A stretch of 64,000 nt of DNA from Paenibacillus agaridevorans (GTDB lineage Bacteria > Bacillota > Bacilli > Paenibacillales > Paenibacillaceae), in contig NZ_BDQX01000108.1 in the NCBI RefSeq assembly GCF_003112455.1, forward strand, positions 20,612-84,611, given 5' to 3'. Made by a program: the position numbers and the translations under genes. Shown here piece after piece: positions 1 to 8,866 of this stretch (position 1 is the first letter of the stretch; the number at the start of each line of letters is the position of its first letter). The notes under the pieces were generated by a model. The model had not been told where the DNA came from and made no database searches. It was given only the letters and a program-made list of their open reading frames with translations.

Positions 1-2208
1 AACGAAAGGGGAACGATCAACGACGCTTATAGTACCGGGTTCGTCAACGGCATCTCTGAAGTCGGGGGACTGGCGGGGCGGAATGTCGGCTCCATTAATC
101 GCGCCTACTCCGTAGGCAAAGTCACGGCAGCCGAAGGCAGCGTGGGCGGACTGGTGGGAAGAAATTTCGAACCCGTCATTTCCGGTCGTTACAATAGCCA
201 GACATCCGGTCACGGCGATGCCGACAAAGGCACTCCCAGAACGACGGCGGAGATGAAGCAACGGGCAACTTTTGAGCCGGATTGGGATTTCGTTCATATT
301 TGGACCATCGAAGAAGGAAAGGTTTATCCCGCTTTGCGAGACATTATCGGCAATATCGGACGGGATGTCGCTCCCCCTACAGTTGTCAGCGCAGTAATGG
401 ATGTCGAGCAGCCTGATCGCATACTCCTCCACTTCGATGAAGAAGTTCGCTTGACGGACGCGGACGGGGTCATGATAGAATCCGACGGAGTCGGCACAAC
501 TATTATCGATGTAGAAGGAGAAAGTACGAAGACTCTTGCCTTTACCGTATCCGATGCGTTCGAGCAAGGGGCGGAAGTGATCTTTTCCTACGATGCTCTT
601 TTGGGCAATATCGTCGATCTGGCAGGCAACCCGCTGAGCAGCTTGGCGGGCAAGAATGTATATAAGCTGCCGGTGATCGGAATCATGATGAAGAAAGCGG
701 ACGCCAGCGACTATGAGGACGGGGGTTGGACAAACCAAAGTGTGACCGTAATCGCTAATGTCGGGGCGGGAGCCGAAGACATAACCGAGTTTTTTTATAC
801 ATTGAACAGGGGTTTGGAGCAAGCTTATACGAACGGTTCGCCAATCGTGATAACAGAGGAAGGGACCAACTCGCTTATCTTCCAAGTTACGGACAGAGCG
901 GGCCAAACCGTATCCGTTGAGCTGGAAGTGAAGATCGATAAGTCGCCGCCATCGGTTGTCTATGAGCCAAGCGGCAGCGAAACGCAAGCTGCATCGGCTT
1001 CGCCAACGGTAACGGCAGATGATGCGGCGAGTGGCGTGAACGCCTCTACGCTGCAATATGTTTGGACAACGGATACATCGACCCCGTCTTCGGGCTGGGA
1101 GCCGTTCGTGAGTGGAACCGGCCTGGCGAAAAGCGGCGTAGACGGAGACTGGTACCTGCATATTCGGGTGTCGGATGCTGCGGGCAATGAGAGCGTTCGG
1201 GTATCGGATCGGTTCCGGTTGATGTCCCGAACGGGAAGCGAAGGCGGAAATTCAGAAGCAAGCGGATATCAACTGCCGAAGGGTACTTATTTGGTAGGAA
1301 TGAACGGAGGAACGGTGACTTTTGACGGGGGTCAAATCTTCTTCCCAGCGGGTGCCATCAGCCGTACGTTCTATTTGAAGATTACCGAGGTTGCCGATCC
1401 GAATACTTTGCCGTTGTCCGACGGACAACGACTGGTGAGCAGAGTTATCGAAGTTACGAAGGATCAAGCTGGAAAGTTTGATAAAGACGTTGGCATCCAT
1501 ATCCAATTTGATGTCGAATCGGTACGGGATGAAGAGACGGAAGTCCTTCTATGCTGGCTTAATGAAGAAACAGGACAGTGGATGCCACTGGATAATCGTA
1601 AAGTAGATTGGGAGAAAGGTATCGCAGGCGGAACGACCAACCATTTCACCAAATTCGCGGTCATTGCGGTAACTGAAGAAAAGGCTGAGTCAGGCGTCCG
1701 TTTTACAGATATCCAGGGTCATTGGGCGGAGAAGTCCATTGTGAAATTGGCGGAAAAAGGCGCGTTGCACGGTTATACCGATGGCAGCTTCATGCCCGAT
1801 CTCGAGATTACCCGGGCGGAATTCGCCGTGATTCTGGTTCAAGCACTGGATTATACCGACAAAGAAGGCAAGACGTTTAACGACATGGCGAACCATTGGG
1901 CCAAGCAAGCCGTCTCGACGGCTCATGCTTATGGGGTTGTTCACGGCTATAACGACAATACGTTCGCTCCCGACGATCCCATTACGCGCGAGCAAATGAC
2001 GATGATGATTATGAATGCTCTGCAACTGGAGACTATACCATCCGTTAGAGCTTTTGCGGATCAAAACAAAATTTCGAAATGGGCGAGGGAAGCAGTCGCT
2101 GCCGCGGTGGAAAGCGGACTGATTACCGGCTACCCGGACAACACGATAAGACCCCAGGCTCACGCGACCCGTGCGGAAGCGGCATCGATTATTGGGCGAT
2201 TGTTGTAA
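1..2208 (+). CDS. SLH-anchored surface protein with GLUG repeats (5' end outside window)
   Basis: The reading frame is open from base 1, so the gene starts upstream of the window; the first internal ATG at 142 is not a real start. The first ~55 codons carry GLUG-type repeats (GGLAGRN, INRAYSVGKV, GGLVGRN), as in secreted adhesins and IgA-peptidase-like proteins. Next come beta-rich Ig-like segments (about 380-1240), a stretch resembling the domain that often precedes SLH repeats, and three SLH motifs at about 1700-2205 (DIQGHWAEKSI, DMANHWAKQAV, KISKWAREAV), each with an ITRAE/TRAE-type element. SLH triplets bind pyruvylated secondary cell-wall polymer, so this is a cell-surface protein. The substrate or partner is unknown. 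A strong hairpin follows the stop. Confidence 0.85.
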   Translation, partial: NERGTINDAYSTGFVNGISEVGGLAGRNVGSINRAYSVGKVTAAEGSVGGLVGRNFEPVISGRYNSQTSGHGDADKGTPRTTAEMKQRATFEPDWDFVHIWTIEEGKVYPALRDIIGNIGRDVAPPTVVSAVMDVEQPDRILLHFDEEVRLTDADGVMIESDGVGTTIIDVEGESTKTLAFTVSDAFEQGAEVIFSYDALLGNIVDLAGNPLSSLAGKNVYKLPVIGIMMKKADASDYEDGGWTNQSVTVIANVGAGAEDITEFFYTLNRGLEQAYTNGSPIVITEEGTNSLIFQVTDRAGQTVSVELEVKIDKSPPSVVYEPSGSETQAASASPTVTADDAASGVNASTLQYVWTTDTSTPSSGWEPFVSGTGLAKSGVDGDWYLHIRVSDAAGNESVRVSDRFRLMSRTGSEGGNSEASGYQLPKGTYLVGMNGGTVTFDGGQIFFPAGAISRTFYLKITEVADPNTLPLSDGQRLVSRVIEVTKDQAGKFDKDVGIHIQFDVESVRDEETEVLLCWLNEETGQWMPLDNRKVDWEKGIAGGTTNHFTKFAVIAVTEEKAESGVRFTDIQGHWAEKSIVKLAEKGALHGYTDGSFMPDLEITRAEFAVILVQALDYTDKEGKTFNDMANHWAKQAVSTAHAYGVVHGYNDNTFAPDDPITREQMTMMIMNALQLETIPSVRAFADQNKISKWAREAVAAAVESGLITGYPDNTIRPQAHATRAEAASIIGRLL

Positions 2209-2395
2209 AGAAAATATGACATGCTCGGATATCATTAGTGGCGGCTCTGTCGCCACAATGATATCCTTCAATCGCGCAGCCGTCCGCAACCTCAGCGAGC
2301 AGCAATCCTTCAGCCAATACATCCTTAATTATGCCGTTGAAACTGCCAATAGGCGTCCGTACAGCACTTGCGGTTACGACATAATTAGTTGTCAT
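2189..2395 (-). pseudogene. 5' remnant of an acetyl-CoA acetyltransferase (thiolase)
   Basis: The first ~25 residues match the thiolase N-terminus closely (VVTASAVRTPIGSFNGIIKDV; family form VIVSAxRTPIGSFGGxLxxV). After that the frame runs 43 codons into unrelated sequence, including the hairpin at 2227-2266, and stops. Thiolases are about 390 residues, so more than 90% is missing, including the catalytic Cys and His. The ATG at 2395 overlaps the stop of the upstream dehydrogenase gene (2385), a translationally coupled arrangement normal for fatty-acid or butanoyl-CoA operons. A deletion between about 2320 and the SLH gene's 3' flank is the simplest explanation. Confidence 0.75.
2227..2266 (+). 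terminator. 16-bp hairpin after the SLH gene
   Basis: GGATATCATT-A-GTGGCG pairs with CGCCAC-AATGATATCC around a 7-nt loop, with a single bulged A. It lies 19 bp after the SLH stop and inside the tail of the convergent truncated thiolase frame. There is no clear T-run, so it may work with Rho or protect the 3' end of the mRNA. Confidence 0.55.
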
Positions 2396-3281
2396 TTAGC
2401 TCATCATTCCCATTTTGTTTCCAAGCAATCAGGCGCTGTAGATTTTTGTTCATGTCCGCTGCGGCTGCATCGGGATCGTCATACTGATAATAGCCGCTGC
2501 CGCTCTTAACTCCGAGATCTCCGCAAGCGACCATCTTCTCGATTGTTCCGGGAGTATCGGTGCTGATGCTTAATGCTGGGAAAAGTTGTCCGGTCACTTT
2601 GGCCCATATATCAAGCCCTCCCAGGTCTGCAATCTCAAATGGACCTTTTATTGCCCATCGAAGTCCAAGTCCTTCACTTACCACCGTATCGATTTGTGCG
2701 GCATTGGCTACGCCGTTGTCCAGCAAGTAGCAGGCTTCTCTCATTAAAGCAGCTTGTAGTCGATTCGCGATAAAGCCAGGGATATCCTTATTTAGCACAA
2801 CGGGCGTTTTTCCGCATTTCCGCAGCAGAGCTGCGAGCTCTTCCAGGATCGATGGCGGTGTGGCGGGCAAGCCAACCATTTCGACTAATGGAATTAGATG
2901 TGCCGGATTAAAAAAATGGACAATGACCATTTGATTAGCAAAGGGCAGTTCTTGCGCCAATGTCTGAAGAGGAAATGTTGAGGTGTTTGAGGCTACGATC
3001 GCCTCATGCCTGATGGCTGAGGCCAGCTGCCTATAAACCTCGCGTTTGACGGTAAGCTGCTCAGGAACAGATTCTATAATAAGATCAGCTTTTGCAACCG
3101 CTTTCTCGAAATTATTTGTTAACTGGATGTTTAAGGTCCCTTTGTTCAGTCGGTTTTTTACGCTACGTAACATTTCATCATTGGGCTCGTACAGAGAGAC
3201 CTCATAACCATGCTCCGCAAATAAGCTGGCAATTGCCAACCCCATCGTTCCCGCTCCTAAAACTCCGATATGCTCGATCAT
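2385..3281 (-). CDS. 3-hydroxyacyl-CoA dehydrogenase
   Basis: 298 residues. It oxidises L-3-hydroxyacyl-CoA to 3-ketoacyl-CoA with NAD (beta-oxidation or butanoate-type pathways); cytoplasmic. The N-terminal Rossmann motif is GVLGAGTMG (residues 5-13), followed by the acidic residue of the second strand (YEPND). The active-site region VHFFNPAHLIPLVE, where the His is catalytic, and the C-terminal helical 3HCDH domain (PGFIANRLQAAL, DLGGLD) are present. The start at 3281 has an ideal AAGGAGG six bases upstream; a longer frame to 3323 lacks one. It shares a tight junction with the truncated thiolase downstream, so its partner enzyme is lost here. It is divergent from the sensor-kinase promoter at 3405. 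Confidence 0.9.
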   Translation of the reverse strand: MIEHIGVLGAGTMGLAIASLFAEHGYEVSLYEPNDEMLRSVKNRLNKGTLNIQLTNNFEKAVAKADLIIESVPEQLTVKREVYRQLASAIRHEAIVASNTSTFPLQTLAQELPFANQMVIVHFFNPAHLIPLVEMVGLPATPPSILEELAALLRKCGKTPVVLNKDIPGFIANRLQAALMREACYLLDNGVANAAQIDTVVSEGLGLRWAIKGPFEIADLGGLDIWAKVTGQLFPALSISTDTPGTIEKMVACGDLGVKSGSGYYQYDDPDAAAADMNKNLQRLIAWKQNGNDELNDN

Positions 3282-3404
3282 TCGAATCCTCCTTGGTCTG
3301 TCGCCTGTTATTATTTTACTCAAAACTATAATATAGTCATAATAGATTTATAGAATACGATTTATTCGAAATATCTATATATCCTTTTTCGCCCAAACTC
3401 GCAG

Positions 3405-3468
3405 GTGGAAAAAAGATAGTAGAAGTAGAAAAAAGTTAGTGTCGTGAGGAAAATGGAGGCGATATAAT
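3405..3468 (+). promoter_or_regulatory. Regulon operator and promoter copy 1 (sensor-kinase/regulator operon)
   Basis: The block reads GTGGAAAAAAGATAG (3405), then GTAG at 3425 and GTGT at 3439, and TATAAT at 3463-3468. The same elements at the same spacing (0, +10, +19/20, +33/34, TATAAT 38-39 after the third element) occur at 6909, 12951 and 19931. This is the most diverged copy. It is probably the binding site of the AraC-type regulator encoded just downstream, i.e. autoregulation. Confidence 0.65.
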
Positions 3469-3510
3469 TTTGTATGATACCAAAAATATTACAACTCAAA
3501 AACGGGCCAG

Positions 3511-5271
3511 ATGGAGTTGAGAGATTTGAGTATTTTTAGAAATCCTAATATATTTCTGCGTATATTGTTCCTCTTTCTGATTGTTATATTGCCCATCTAT
3601 ATTTTGGTGTTCACGATTAACCATACAAGCGGCTCCATACTTCGTAATGAAATTGCAAGTTCCATGGAATCGAGAATCAGTTCCTACTCGGAATTGATTG
3701 ATTCCGAAATTAATCACATCGCCCAGTTGAAAACGGATTATCTGGCCGATGAAGATTTGCAGAAGCTGAGCACTGTTTCGATTGCTTTAACGCAATATGA
3801 GCGACTAGCAGCGATTAAACGATTGTCCAATAAACTTTTTATGTTTAAAGAGTCGAGTCGATTTATAGAAGATGTTCAAATTTACATCCCTAATATTCAA
3901 AAAACAATTCGAGCTTCCAGTTACTTAGAACCTATGGAGGAAGACGAAATGTTGATGATCCGTGAAACAAATGCCAATAGAAGTCCCCGAATTGCGGTGT
4001 GGAAAGAACAATTAATTCTCGCTTTGTATGATCCCCCTTACTCCGGCGCAAGATCGAATTTTTATTTTAAAATCATTTTGTCCCCCGAACGCATGAAGCA
4101 AACTCTGGTGCAAATAACGGCAAAAGAAGATGGAAAGTACTTTCTAATCGATAATGCCAATACTTGGATGTTATCCAATACTTCAAGCGGTGTGGGGTTA
4201 GCTGCTGATTTTCAGGATGTTTTGGAAGGAAATACGTTTCTTCATGGAAGCGGCTTTTATAATATGTCATTGGATGAACAATCTTATCTGGGTGCCTATC
4301 GAAGCTCTAAATATTTGGATACAACACTGTTGGTAGCCGTTCCTGAACGACAGATTTTTAAAGTTCTCAATCGATTTACCTATCTTTTCTGGTTTTTATC
4401 GATTGCCGCCATATTTGTCGTTTTATTTTTTTCTTATCGCATGTATCTCATTATCCATCGTCCGCTGCAGGTATTCGTTCGTGCATTGCGCAGAGTAGAA
4501 GTTGGAGATCTGAATGTGGCGCTGCGACACGATAAGCATGATGAATTTCAGTATTTGTACGGTCAATTCAATTTGATGGTAAATCGGTTGCGAGAGCTGA
4601 TCCATGAAGTGTATACGCAGCGTATATTGTCTCAACAAGCAGAATTAAAGCAATTGCAGTCTCAGATCAATCCTCATTTTTTGTATAATACGATATTTAT
4701 GCTGCATCGAATGGCCGCCTCTTATGGCTTGCCGGATGTGACTCGTTTTACAGATCTTTTAGGAAAGTATTTTTTGTTCCTGACACGAACCGGTGTCAAC
4801 GAGATTTGTTTAGACGAAGAATGGAAACATGCAAATGTATACATCGAAATTCAAAAAATACGTTTTGCAGATCGTATCCGAATAGAGTGGCCCACTCTTA
4901 ACGAGTCCTATCGGAAGATCAAAGTGCCTAGAATGATCATTCAGCCGCTCATCGAAAATGCTTACAAGTACGGGCTGGAGAAAAAAGGAAGAAACGCCAT
5001 TCTACAAGTAAATATCGTCAAAACGCAACAGGATACTCTTTTGATTTCGGTGGAGGATAACGGCAGCGAGTTAAGTGAAGCAAACTTAAATCATTTGAGA
5101 AGCCTGCTGGCAGAAGGAATGAATGAACAAGAAATAACGGGGTTGATCAATGTTCATCGCAGGCTTCAAATCTATTTTGGCGTACCATTTGGCTTGCAGT
5201 TTGAGAGGAGCGAGCTGGGGGGACTGAAAGTAACGATCGAAATTCCGAATAGAGGGGAAGATGAAAAGTGA
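3511..5271 (+). CDS. YesM-type sensor histidine kinase
   Basis: 586 residues. A membrane sensor kinase expected to phosphorylate the regulator encoded next. There is one TM segment at about 13-35, an extracellular sensing region to about 290, a second TM at about 292-315 (FWFLSIAAIFVVLFFSYRMY) and a HAMP linker. The His_kinase motif is QINPHFLYNT with the phospho-acceptor at His389, followed by a HATPase_c domain (N-box IENAYKYGLEKKG; VEDNGS). This family usually pairs with YesN-type AraC regulators and senses sugars or a solute-binding protein. An alternative start is TTG at 3526, which has GGAG eight bases upstream; the ATG at 3511 has a poor ribosome site. The stop overlaps the next start. 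Confidence 0.93.
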   Translation: MELRDLSIFRNPNIFLRILFLFLIVILPIYILVFTINHTSGSILRNEIASSMESRISSYSELIDSEINHIAQLKTDYLADEDLQKLSTVSIALTQYERLAAIKRLSNKLFMFKESSRFIEDVQIYIPNIQKTIRASSYLEPMEEDEMLMIRETNANRSPRIAVWKEQLILALYDPPYSGARSNFYFKIILSPERMKQTLVQITAKEDGKYFLIDNANTWMLSNTSSGVGLAADFQDVLEGNTFLHGSGFYNMSLDEQSYLGAYRSSKYLDTTLLVAVPERQIFKVLNRFTYLFWFLSIAAIFVVLFFSYRMYLIIHRPLQVFVRALRRVEVGDLNVALRHDKHDEFQYLYGQFNLMVNRLRELIHEVYTQRILSQQAELKQLQSQINPHFLYNTIFMLHRMAASYGLPDVTRFTDLLGKYFLFLTRTGVNEICLDEEWKHANVYIEIQKIRFADRIRIEWPTLNESYRKIKVPRMIIQPLIENAYKYGLEKKGRNAILQVNIVKTQQDTLLISVEDNGSELSEANLNHLRSLLAEGMNEQEITGLINVHRRLQIYFGVPFGLQFERSELGGLKVTIEIPNRGEDEK

Positions 5272-6923
5272 ATCGACTATTAATCGTGGATGATGAATCC
5301 ATTATCGTGAATGGGTTGGTGGATTTATTTGTGCAGCAAGATATGCTGCCATTAGAAGTATATGGCGCTCATTCCGCAGCGGAGGCATTAAAGCTGCTTT
5401 CGCAAATCAGAATGGACATCGTCATTACTGACATAGGAATGCCTGAAATGGATGGTCTGGAGCTGCAAAAACGAATCAATCAAGCATGGCCGCAATGCAA
5501 AGTTATTATCCTTACCGGGTTCAGTGAATTTCAATATATTCGAGATGCTTTGCGGAATCAAGGGATTGACTATGTGCTGAAAGGCGAAGGCGATGAAGTC
5601 ATATTCAAGGCTGTGGAAAAGGCGATAGAGCTTAATAAAGAAGAAGTCAAGATGCAAGAGTTGATCGCGCAGGCGGGCAAACAGTTGCGTCAGACAATCC
5701 CTTTGCTGCAAAAGGAGTTCTTGCAACATATATTGCAAGGGGATTTATATTCGATCTCAAGACTTGCCGAGCATTTCGCCGAGCTGCAAATCCCGCTTCA
5801 TGCAGATCATCCGGTCATGCTGGTTTTAGTAAGAGTTGACAGCTTTCGAGAGGAATACAGCATTTATGATCGCAACTTATTAGTCTACAGTATACAGAAT
5901 GTAGCCCAAGAGTACTTGCAGTCATCTCTCACCTTGCTCCCGGTTGAACTGAACCCTAGCAGAATGTTGTGGTTTATTCAACCCAAGATCCCCGCATCGA
6001 ATCCATTCGTTACTTGGGCAGACAGCAAAAACTTTTTAATGGGAAGTCTGGAGCTCATTCAACAAACCTGCAAGGATTTATTGGGTACGCCGCTTTCTTT
6101 CATTTTGCAAGAAAGACCGACACCGTGGCCGCGGGTTAGCGATGTGTACGGGCAATGCACGAAATGGATGTCGCGGGGACTTGGTTTGGGGTCGGAGTTT
6201 CTATGGGTGTATCAGGAGAAAGAAGAAAAAGTTTGCGAGCCCAAGCTAACATCCTTAAATGACAATCACCTTGGTAAACAGTTGGATCAGTTGAGGCTGT
6301 ATCTTCAGAATGGACAAAAGGAAAATTTTGAAACGGTATTGTCCGACATTCTGCTTACAGGCTCCGACCATGCAAATGAACCTAGGATAGAACAAGAAAT
6401 CTATTATTCACTCATTCCGATATTTCTTTCTCACATGAATCGCTATTTTTCGGAAGAGGTTGGATATCATTCGAATATTAACAAGTTAACATCATTGGAA
6501 GCGCATACATCGTGGGGAGACATTACCGACTTTTTCAAGGAGCTATCGTCGGCTATATTTGCCGAAAAGAAAGTAGGCATGGAGCATGAGGAAAACGTTG
6601 TTATAAATAAGGTGCAGAAGTACATACAACATCATCTGGACGGAGATCTGTCGCTCGTGAGAATTGGCGATGTCGTAGGACATAATTCAAAGTATTTATC
6701 CCGGTTATACAAAAAAAGTACGGGAGAGGACTTGTCAAGCTATATTAGCCGAACAAAGTTGGTGCACGCGCAAACTATGCTGCAAGAAACATCCTTGAAA
6801 ATTTATGAGATTTCAAGCGCTGTCGGATTTTTGTCAGAACCGTATTTCTACCGATTTTTCCGCAAGGCAACTGGAATGACTCCTCAGGAATATAGGGAGA
6901 TCCATTCGGTGGACAGAAGATAG
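5268..6923 (+). CDS. YesN-type response regulator with AraC DNA-binding domain
   Basis: 551 residues. The receiver domain spans residues 1-120, with acidic pocket D8/D9, phospho-acceptor Asp55 (VITDIGMPEMDG) and a Lys in YVLKGEG. A long helical middle region of the YesN kind follows, then a C-terminal AraC double helix-turn-helix at about 450-551 (FLSEPYFYRFFRKATGMTPQEYRE). It starts at GTG overlapping the kinase stop (translational coupling). It is the natural candidate to bind the operator block found upstream of its own operon and three others. Its last codons and stop lie inside the second copy of that block (6909-6973). Confidence 0.93.
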   Translation: MNRLLIVDDESIIVNGLVDLFVQQDMLPLEVYGAHSAAEALKLLSQIRMDIVITDIGMPEMDGLELQKRINQAWPQCKVIILTGFSEFQYIRDALRNQGIDYVLKGEGDEVIFKAVEKAIELNKEEVKMQELIAQAGKQLRQTIPLLQKEFLQHILQGDLYSISRLAEHFAELQIPLHADHPVMLVLVRVDSFREEYSIYDRNLLVYSIQNVAQEYLQSSLTLLPVELNPSRMLWFIQPKIPASNPFVTWADSKNFLMGSLELIQQTCKDLLGTPLSFILQERPTPWPRVSDVYGQCTKWMSRGLGLGSEFLWVYQEKEEKVCEPKLTSLNDNHLGKQLDQLRLYLQNGQKENFETVLSDILLTGSDHANEPRIEQEIYYSLIPIFLSHMNRYFSEEVGYHSNINKLTSLEAHTSWGDITDFFKELSSAIFAEKKVGMEHEENVVINKVQKYIQHHLDGDLSLVRIGDVVGHNSKYLSRLYKKSTGEDLSSYISRTKLVHAQTMLQETSLKIYEISSAVGFLSEPYFYRFFRKATGMTPQEYREIHSVDRR

Positions 6924-6973
6924 GAAAAGTGGAAATCGGTGAGTAGTCTGCCTTTGAACAGTCTATCTATAAT
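6909..6973 (+). promoter_or_regulatory. Regulon operator and promoter copy 2 (enzyme operon)
   Basis: GTGGACAGAAGATAG at 6909-6923, GTGGAAATCGG at 6929, GTAG at 6943 and TATAAT at 6968-6973. The first 14 bases are identical to copy 3 at 12951. It overlaps the 3' end and stop codon of the regulator gene and drives the operon starting at 7017. No good -35 hexamer is present at the expected place, which fits activator dependence. Confidence 0.72.
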
Positions 6974-7016
6974 AAATGATGTAAGGCGATTGTTATTTAT
7001 GCAGGGAGGACTGCCC

Positions 7017-8063
7017 ATGTCTGTAATGACAGTAACCGGCAAGGTAGATAAAGATAATCTCGGCTGGGTGCTGCCTCACGAGCATGCTTTTATTGATTTA
7101 CGCAATCTTGTGCCGTCGCCGCAAACAATCTCGGCCAAATCAATGGCACAAGAAAAAGTAAGTTTGACTAATTTGGGTCACTTGTCGCGCAACCCATACG
7201 CTGTGCTGGATAATGCCGTGATCGATGACGAGAAGGTTGTCAGAGAGGAACTCCTGGCCTTTAAAAAAGCGGGCGGAGGTACATTTGTTGATCTGACCCT
7301 TCGCGATATCGGGAGAGACCCGGTATTGCTTGCAGGCGTGTCGCGGGAGACGGGAATCCAAATTGTTGCTGGCTGCGGTTATTATATCCATGCGTCCCAC
7401 CCTCCGAATATGGATGCAAAAACAATGGAGGATATCGCAGAAGAAATGCTGGCGGAGATCAACTATGGGATAGATGGGACGAATATTAGAGCAGGAGTGA
7501 TTGGCGAAATCGGCACGAGCGAAATCATCTATCCCAATGAGAAAAAGTCGTTGATGGCCGCGGGGTTAGTTCAGCGGGAAACGGGATTAGGACTGCATGT
7601 GCATACCTATTTGTGGGGCACAACAGGGCATGAGGTCATCCGGATTCTGAAGGAGCAAGGAGCTTCAACTGAAAAAATATGCATTAACCACATCGATGTT
7701 GATTTGCGGATGGATTATTTGAGAGCGTTGCTTCAGCAAGGGGTATATATCGAATTTGATAATTTCGGCAAGGAATTTTATGCCGACAGAAGGCACAGAA
7801 GTATACTGCAAGGCTTGTTCGCCAGAGATATTGAGCGTGTAAAAGCGATCAAGCAGTTAATCGATGAAGGTTATCTGTTGCAAATACTGGTATCAAACGA
7901 TGTCTGTCTGAAAACCTGTTTGCATCAGTATGGAGGCTGGGGGTTCGACCATATACTGACGAACATTGTGCCGATGATGGAAGACGAAGGGATAACACAA
8001 GAACAAATCCGGATGATGATGTGCGACAATCCAGCCACATTTCTGAACAATCCATTCGATTGA
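7017..8063 (+). CDS. Phosphotriesterase-family metal hydrolase
   Basis: 348 residues. A TIM-barrel hydrolase of the phosphotriesterase (Php/PTE) family in the amidohydrolase superfamily; members act as lactonases or esterases, so organophosphate hydrolysis is not implied. All expected metal ligands are visible: His21/His23 (LPHEHAF), bridging Glu164 (GEIG; Glu replaces carbamylated Lys in Php-type members), His194/His196 (LHVHTY), His225 (NHIDVD) and Asp295 (LVSNDV). The start at 7017 has GGGAGGA upstream; the longer frame from 6939 overlaps the promoter. First gene of the enzyme operon. With the isomerase and amidohydrolases it may open a sugar lactone or ester, which is inference. Confidence 0.88.
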   Translation: MSVMTVTGKVDKDNLGWVLPHEHAFIDLRNLVPSPQTISAKSMAQEKVSLTNLGHLSRNPYAVLDNAVIDDEKVVREELLAFKKAGGGTFVDLTLRDIGRDPVLLAGVSRETGIQIVAGCGYYIHASHPPNMDAKTMEDIAEEMLAEINYGIDGTNIRAGVIGEIGTSEIIYPNEKKSLMAAGLVQRETGLGLHVHTYLWGTTGHEVIRILKEQGASTEKICINHIDVDLRMDYLRALLQQGVYIEFDNFGKEFYADRRHRSILQGLFARDIERVKAIKQLIDEGYLLQILVSNDVCLKTCLHQYGGWGFDHILTNIVPMMEDEGITQEQIRMMMCDNPATFLNNPFD

Positions 8064-8080
8064 AAAAAGGGGGGGAGAAA

Positions 8081-8866
8081 ATGCGGATTATCGATTGCAG
8101 TTGCTCCATTGGATTTAAAACGATTAATTATGAGGTCGTCAATCATGAGCATTTGCTTGTTCGCGAAAAAGTGAAACAAGTGCGTGACGCGGAGGAATTG
8201 CTAATTGCGATGGACTATTGTGGCGTTGACCGCGCAATAGTTGGTCACAATACGATGGCGGATGTCGATCCGGATTACGGAAACCGGGCATTGATTGCAG
8301 AAACGGCTAAAGCGCCGGAACGATTAATTCCTACATGGACAATTCTGCCTTCCATTACGGAAGAACAGTACGCACCGGAACATTTATTCCCGGCAATGAA
8401 AGCAAGTGGCGTAAAATTGCTGAGGGCATATCCGGAACGTAACCGATATTTGTTAAATGGCGTTGTCATGGGTGATCTTCTGCAAGAACTCGTTGCTGCC
8501 CAAATTCCACTGTACCTGTCGTCTAGCGAGGGATGGGATGGCATATACCAAGTGTTGCAGGAATACCCGGATCTTACGGTTATTCTCTATAACTACGGCT
8601 TGTGGAGCCATTCTCGGCTGACATTTCCGTTGCTCAAAACTTACAAAAACTTTTATATCGAGACCGGAGATTTGCAGACCGCCGGAGAGATAAGGGAAAT
8701 ATGCAATAAATTCGGTTCGGAACGTTTGCTCTTCGGTTCTGAATTTCCGAGCAATGGGATAGGCGGTCCATTAGCGACGCTGTTCGGATCGGGCATTGCA
8801 ACCGAACATCTGGAGAACATCGCTTATCGTAATGCGGAAAGAATGCTAAGTGAGGTGAAATTATGA
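8081..8866 (+). CDS. Amidohydrolase-2-like protein lacking metal ligands
   Basis: 261 residues, start at 8081 behind a G-rich ribosome site. The fold follows amidohydrolase 2 (TIM barrel; SGVKLLRAYPE, ERLLFGSEFPSNG), but the metal-binding positions are replaced. The N-terminal HxH reads IDCSCS, so both His are Ser. The strand-5 region normally ending in His reads PLYLSSSEG. The strand-6 'HxG' reads LYNYG. The strand-8 Asp of the FGTDFP motif is Glu (FGSEFP). It is therefore probably catalytically dead in the usual sense, or uses other chemistry. The stop overlaps the start of the intact paralog at 8863, suggesting a paired complex. Confidence 0.78.
   Translation: MRIIDCSCSIGFKTINYEVVNHEHLLVREKVKQVRDAEELLIAMDYCGVDRAIVGHNTMADVDPDYGNRALIAETAKAPERLIPTWTILPSITEEQYAPEHLFPAMKASGVKLLRAYPERNRYLLNGVVMGDLLQELVAAQIPLYLSSSEGWDGIYQVLQEYPDLTVILYNYGLWSHSRLTFPLLKTYKNFYIETGDLQTAGEIREICNKFGSERLLFGSEFPSNGIGGPLATLFGSGIATEHLENIAYRNAERMLSEVKL

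Noticed and set aside
7017-8063. Naming the PTE-family enzyme an organophosphate-degrading phosphotriesterase.
   Set aside because: It has the Glu-bridged Php-type metal site, typical of lactonase or esterase-like members; the family name does not give the substrate.
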